Shown here: positions 24,211 to 25,837 of the stretch, piece by piece
How positions within the stretch are numbered: the first letter of the stretch is position 1
Layout: every line of letters starts with the position of its first letter
Origin: CAZKUN01 sp964555935
Lineage (GTDB): Bacteria; Armatimonadota; Zipacnadia; Zipacnadales; VGFC01
Length of the DNA stretch: 25,837 bases
Reading direction: 5' to 3'
Assembly: GCA_964555935.1 (NCBI GenBank)
Contig: CAZKUN010000124.1
Coordinates: 1-25,837 of the forward strand
Program-made: the position numbers and the translations under genes
The notes under the pieces: generated by a model
What the model saw: the letters and a program-made list of their open reading frames with translations, nothing else
The model's database searches: none
What the model was told of the DNA's origin: nothing

Positions 24211-25364
24211 ATGACCATTGCCACCGTCGCCGCCATCACCCTCGCCGGCTCGGCCATCGGCAGTCCTAGCGGTCACGTCATCGATCTCACCCGTCCAGTG
24301 GTCACCAAGGACCTGACGCGCTCCGCTCTCGGCGCCGATGCCGAGGACTTCTGCATCAACGGTGTCGAGTTCGCCAACCTGCTAGGCCCTCGACGGCACG
24401 AGTTCGCGCGCCATCTGCGGGAGGGTGGCGTCAAGGTCCTCCGCTTCGCAACCATGCTGCGCTACGACTTCGCCGGCGCCGACGCAACGCTCAAGCTGGC
24501 CCGTCTGACGACTGGCGCGGATGACATGGAAGCGCTGTGGTATGAGTGGTTCGACCCGGAGCTCTTCTTCTCATTTTGCCGGGAGAACGACATCAATATC
24601 ATCGCGATGGTCAACCTCCCGCTGTTCTACGATGTCGATACGGACCGCGCCCTCGACGGCCTGCTCTTCCCCGAGGCGTGCGCTCGGAACGCGGCCCGCT
24701 TCGTGCAGTGGGTGGCCGACCACGATTACGCCGACACGGTGGTCGCCTGGGAACTCGGCAACGAGACATACGGCTACTCGCGGAAGTGCGAGCCGGAGGT
24801 ATTGGCGCGTCTGAATGCGGTGTGCGCCAGGGCGATGAAGGCCGTCGATCCCGGCATCAAGATCGCCGTTCCCGGCGTTGCCATGGGGGCTGGCTGGAAG
24901 GGCGCGACGACGGAGGAAGGCCGCGGCTACCAGGAGTTGACGGAATTCAGCGCGCGGACGCTTGCGGCGCTGGGTAGGGATGCCAGGCTGATTGATTACC
25001 TGATCCTGCATCTCTACGGCCAGAACGAGGCCTACAACGCCTCCGGCTTCGGGCCCGTGAACTTCCATCGCGATCTGATCGCGCCCAACCCGAACTGCCG
25101 GCACATGAGGTTCATCGTTACCGAATGGCGCTACGTCGCCCACCCGACGACGGGCGATCAGACCTTCCTCTGGGGCGCCCTCCACCACGGTAAGGTGACG
25201 GCCGACCTTCTTGCCGACCCGCGCGTTGATTGGATCGCCGGCATCCACTCCCTGAACATGCTCGGCGGACTGCTGTTCGTGTCGAATGGGGAGATCTGGC
25301 ACCTGTGGGAGCCCGAGAACGTGCGCATCCCCGATCCGCTTCGCAAGCCGCGCATGGCTCTCGG
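24211..25364 (+). CDS. Clan GH-A glycosidase, GH51/GH39-like, N-terminal part up to the assembly gap
   Basis: The first 384 residues of a glycosidase whose tail is cut by the N run. The start is the ATG at 24211; 'MTIATVAAITLAGSAIGS' is a weak, uncharged export-signal-like segment. A TIM-barrel enzyme is indicated by the GNE motif (E185 in 'WELGNETYGYS', acid/base) and 'VTEW' (E305, nucleophile), with 'LHLYG' (H267) in between. The two glutamates are 120 apart, almost the same as in GH51 AbfA (E175/E294 from memory). Retaining arabinofuranosidase or beta-xylosidase-like activity is plausible, but similar GH-A proteins are diverse. It diverges from the short DUF4838 gene. The frame meets a TGA at 25375 directly after the Ns, which is an artefact of the gap length. 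Confidence 0.83.
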
Positions 25365-25374
25365 NNNNNNNNNN
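25365..25374. other. Assembly gap (run of N)
   Basis: Ten Ns interrupt the GH-A glycosidase gene. The run is probably a placeholder, because the reading frame does not continue correctly across it. Confidence 0.95.
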
Positions 25375-25375
25375 T

Positions 25376-25786
25376 GAACGAAGCCGTCGAGAGATGCCCG
25401 TTGCTAGTCGGCACTGGCGACACGGGGGGGGGCGGTTCTCAAGCACGCGACTGTGGCAGACTGACAACACGATCAGCGGAGGGCTCCAGTGGCTCGCCTC
25501 GATGAACGCCTCCCGGTCGGAATTGCACATCGTCATGTTCAACACGCACGCCTCCTCGCAGCAGACCAAAGTCGCTCTGCCAAGGGCCTGGCGGAACGCG
25601 CGCCTGACAGCCGCGGAGGCCTACGTCGCCGATGATGTCTCGGAGCGCTTTCGGCTTGACAGCGAGGACCAGCCCTGGCGGATCGTTGACATTCCTCGCG
25701 CGCGGAGCGTGGGCGGCTCGGCCGAGGCCGAGCTGCCGGCCCTGTCGGTGTGCCGCCTTGTGGTCACGCGCGGCAGCGCCAACTGA
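25376..25786 (+). pseudogene. C-terminal part of the GH-A glycosidase gene, out of frame because of the gap
   Basis: Downstream of the gap a different frame stays open to TGA at 25784-25786. It encodes 'LQWLASMNASRSELHIVMFNTHASSQQTKVALPRAW' (beyond about 25480), a beta-sandwich typical of GH51/GH39-like C-termini, so this is most likely the missing tail of the upstream gene and not a separate gene. The first 16 codons in this frame use many A/T third positions; the +3 frame looks better coding until the G run at 25424-25432. A sequencing indel in that run is therefore also likely. It is an assembly artefact rather than a genuine pseudogene. Confidence 0.6.
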
Positions 25787-25837
25787 TGTGCGATTGAGGA
25801 CGCTCAGCCGGCAGCCATCCGCTTGCGCCTACTCCGC

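Noticed and set aside
23967..24257. N-terminal extension of the second DUF4838 gene to 24257
   Set aside because: The extra 97 residues are Arg-rich and would bury the signal peptide. The start at 23966 has a good Shine-Dalgarno.
1..25837. CRISPR arrays, tRNA or rRNA genes, insertion sequences, prophage genes
   Set aside because: I read the intergenic regions and saw no repeat-spacer pattern, cloverleaf-like sequence, transposase or phage gene; nearly all of the window is coding.

Overview
The window is GC-rich, densely coding bacterial DNA, probably from a metagenome assembly because there is a run of Ns at 25365-25374. It holds no rRNA, tRNA, ribosomal protein or other good taxonomic marker. 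The gene mix (large secreted proteins of the GH123_N/DUF6067, DUF4838 and DUF1080 types, a Tat-exported enolase-superfamily protein, and a uroporphyrinogen-decarboxylase-like protein inside a glycan locus) is typical of Planctomycetota, Armatimonadota, Lentisphaerota and related soil or freshwater lineages. The exact phylum is an inference I cannot fix. Genes are preceded by clear GGAGG-type Shine-Dalgarno sites, and several of these decide start codons.

Layout. (1) 3-2531 (+): the 3' part of a large GH123_N/DUF6067-type protein that enters from the left edge. (2) 14706 down to 2579 (-): seven tightly packed genes that look like one operon. In transcription order they are a LamG-like/GATase1-like fusion, a secreted TIM-barrel hydrolase-like protein, a URO-D-like protein, a LamG plus GH123_N protein, a cytoplasmic six-hairpin glycosidase-like protein, a Tat-exported enolase-superfamily protein, and a membrane-anchored TolB-like beta-propeller. 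(3) 14912-16768 (+): a secreted right-handed beta-helix protein (pectate lyase/GH28/GH110 type) diverging from the operon. (4) 19316-16800 and 20978-19473 (-): a DUF4838 protein with a C-terminal carbohydrate-binding-like domain, and an unrecognised secreted protein. (5) 21262-22047 (+): a DUF1080 (3-keto-disaccharide hydrolase-like) protein. (6) 23966-22134 (-): a second DUF4838 protein. (7) 24211-25786 (+): a clan GH-A, GH51/GH39-like glycosidase broken by the assembly gap.

Taken together this is a polysaccharide or glycoconjugate degradation island. Most products carry export signals. The URO-D-like and six-hairpin proteins do not, so they would act on imported products. There is no SusC/SusD pair, sulfatase, transporter or recognisable regulator in the window, so the substrate cannot be named. 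Several families here (DUF4838, the 861-codon TIM-barrel protein, the 501-aa unknown, the GATase fusion) lack a firm biochemical assignment. That, together with the URO-D-like gene inside the operon, is the most likely novelty. I found no CRISPR array, insertion sequence, prophage or RNA gene.
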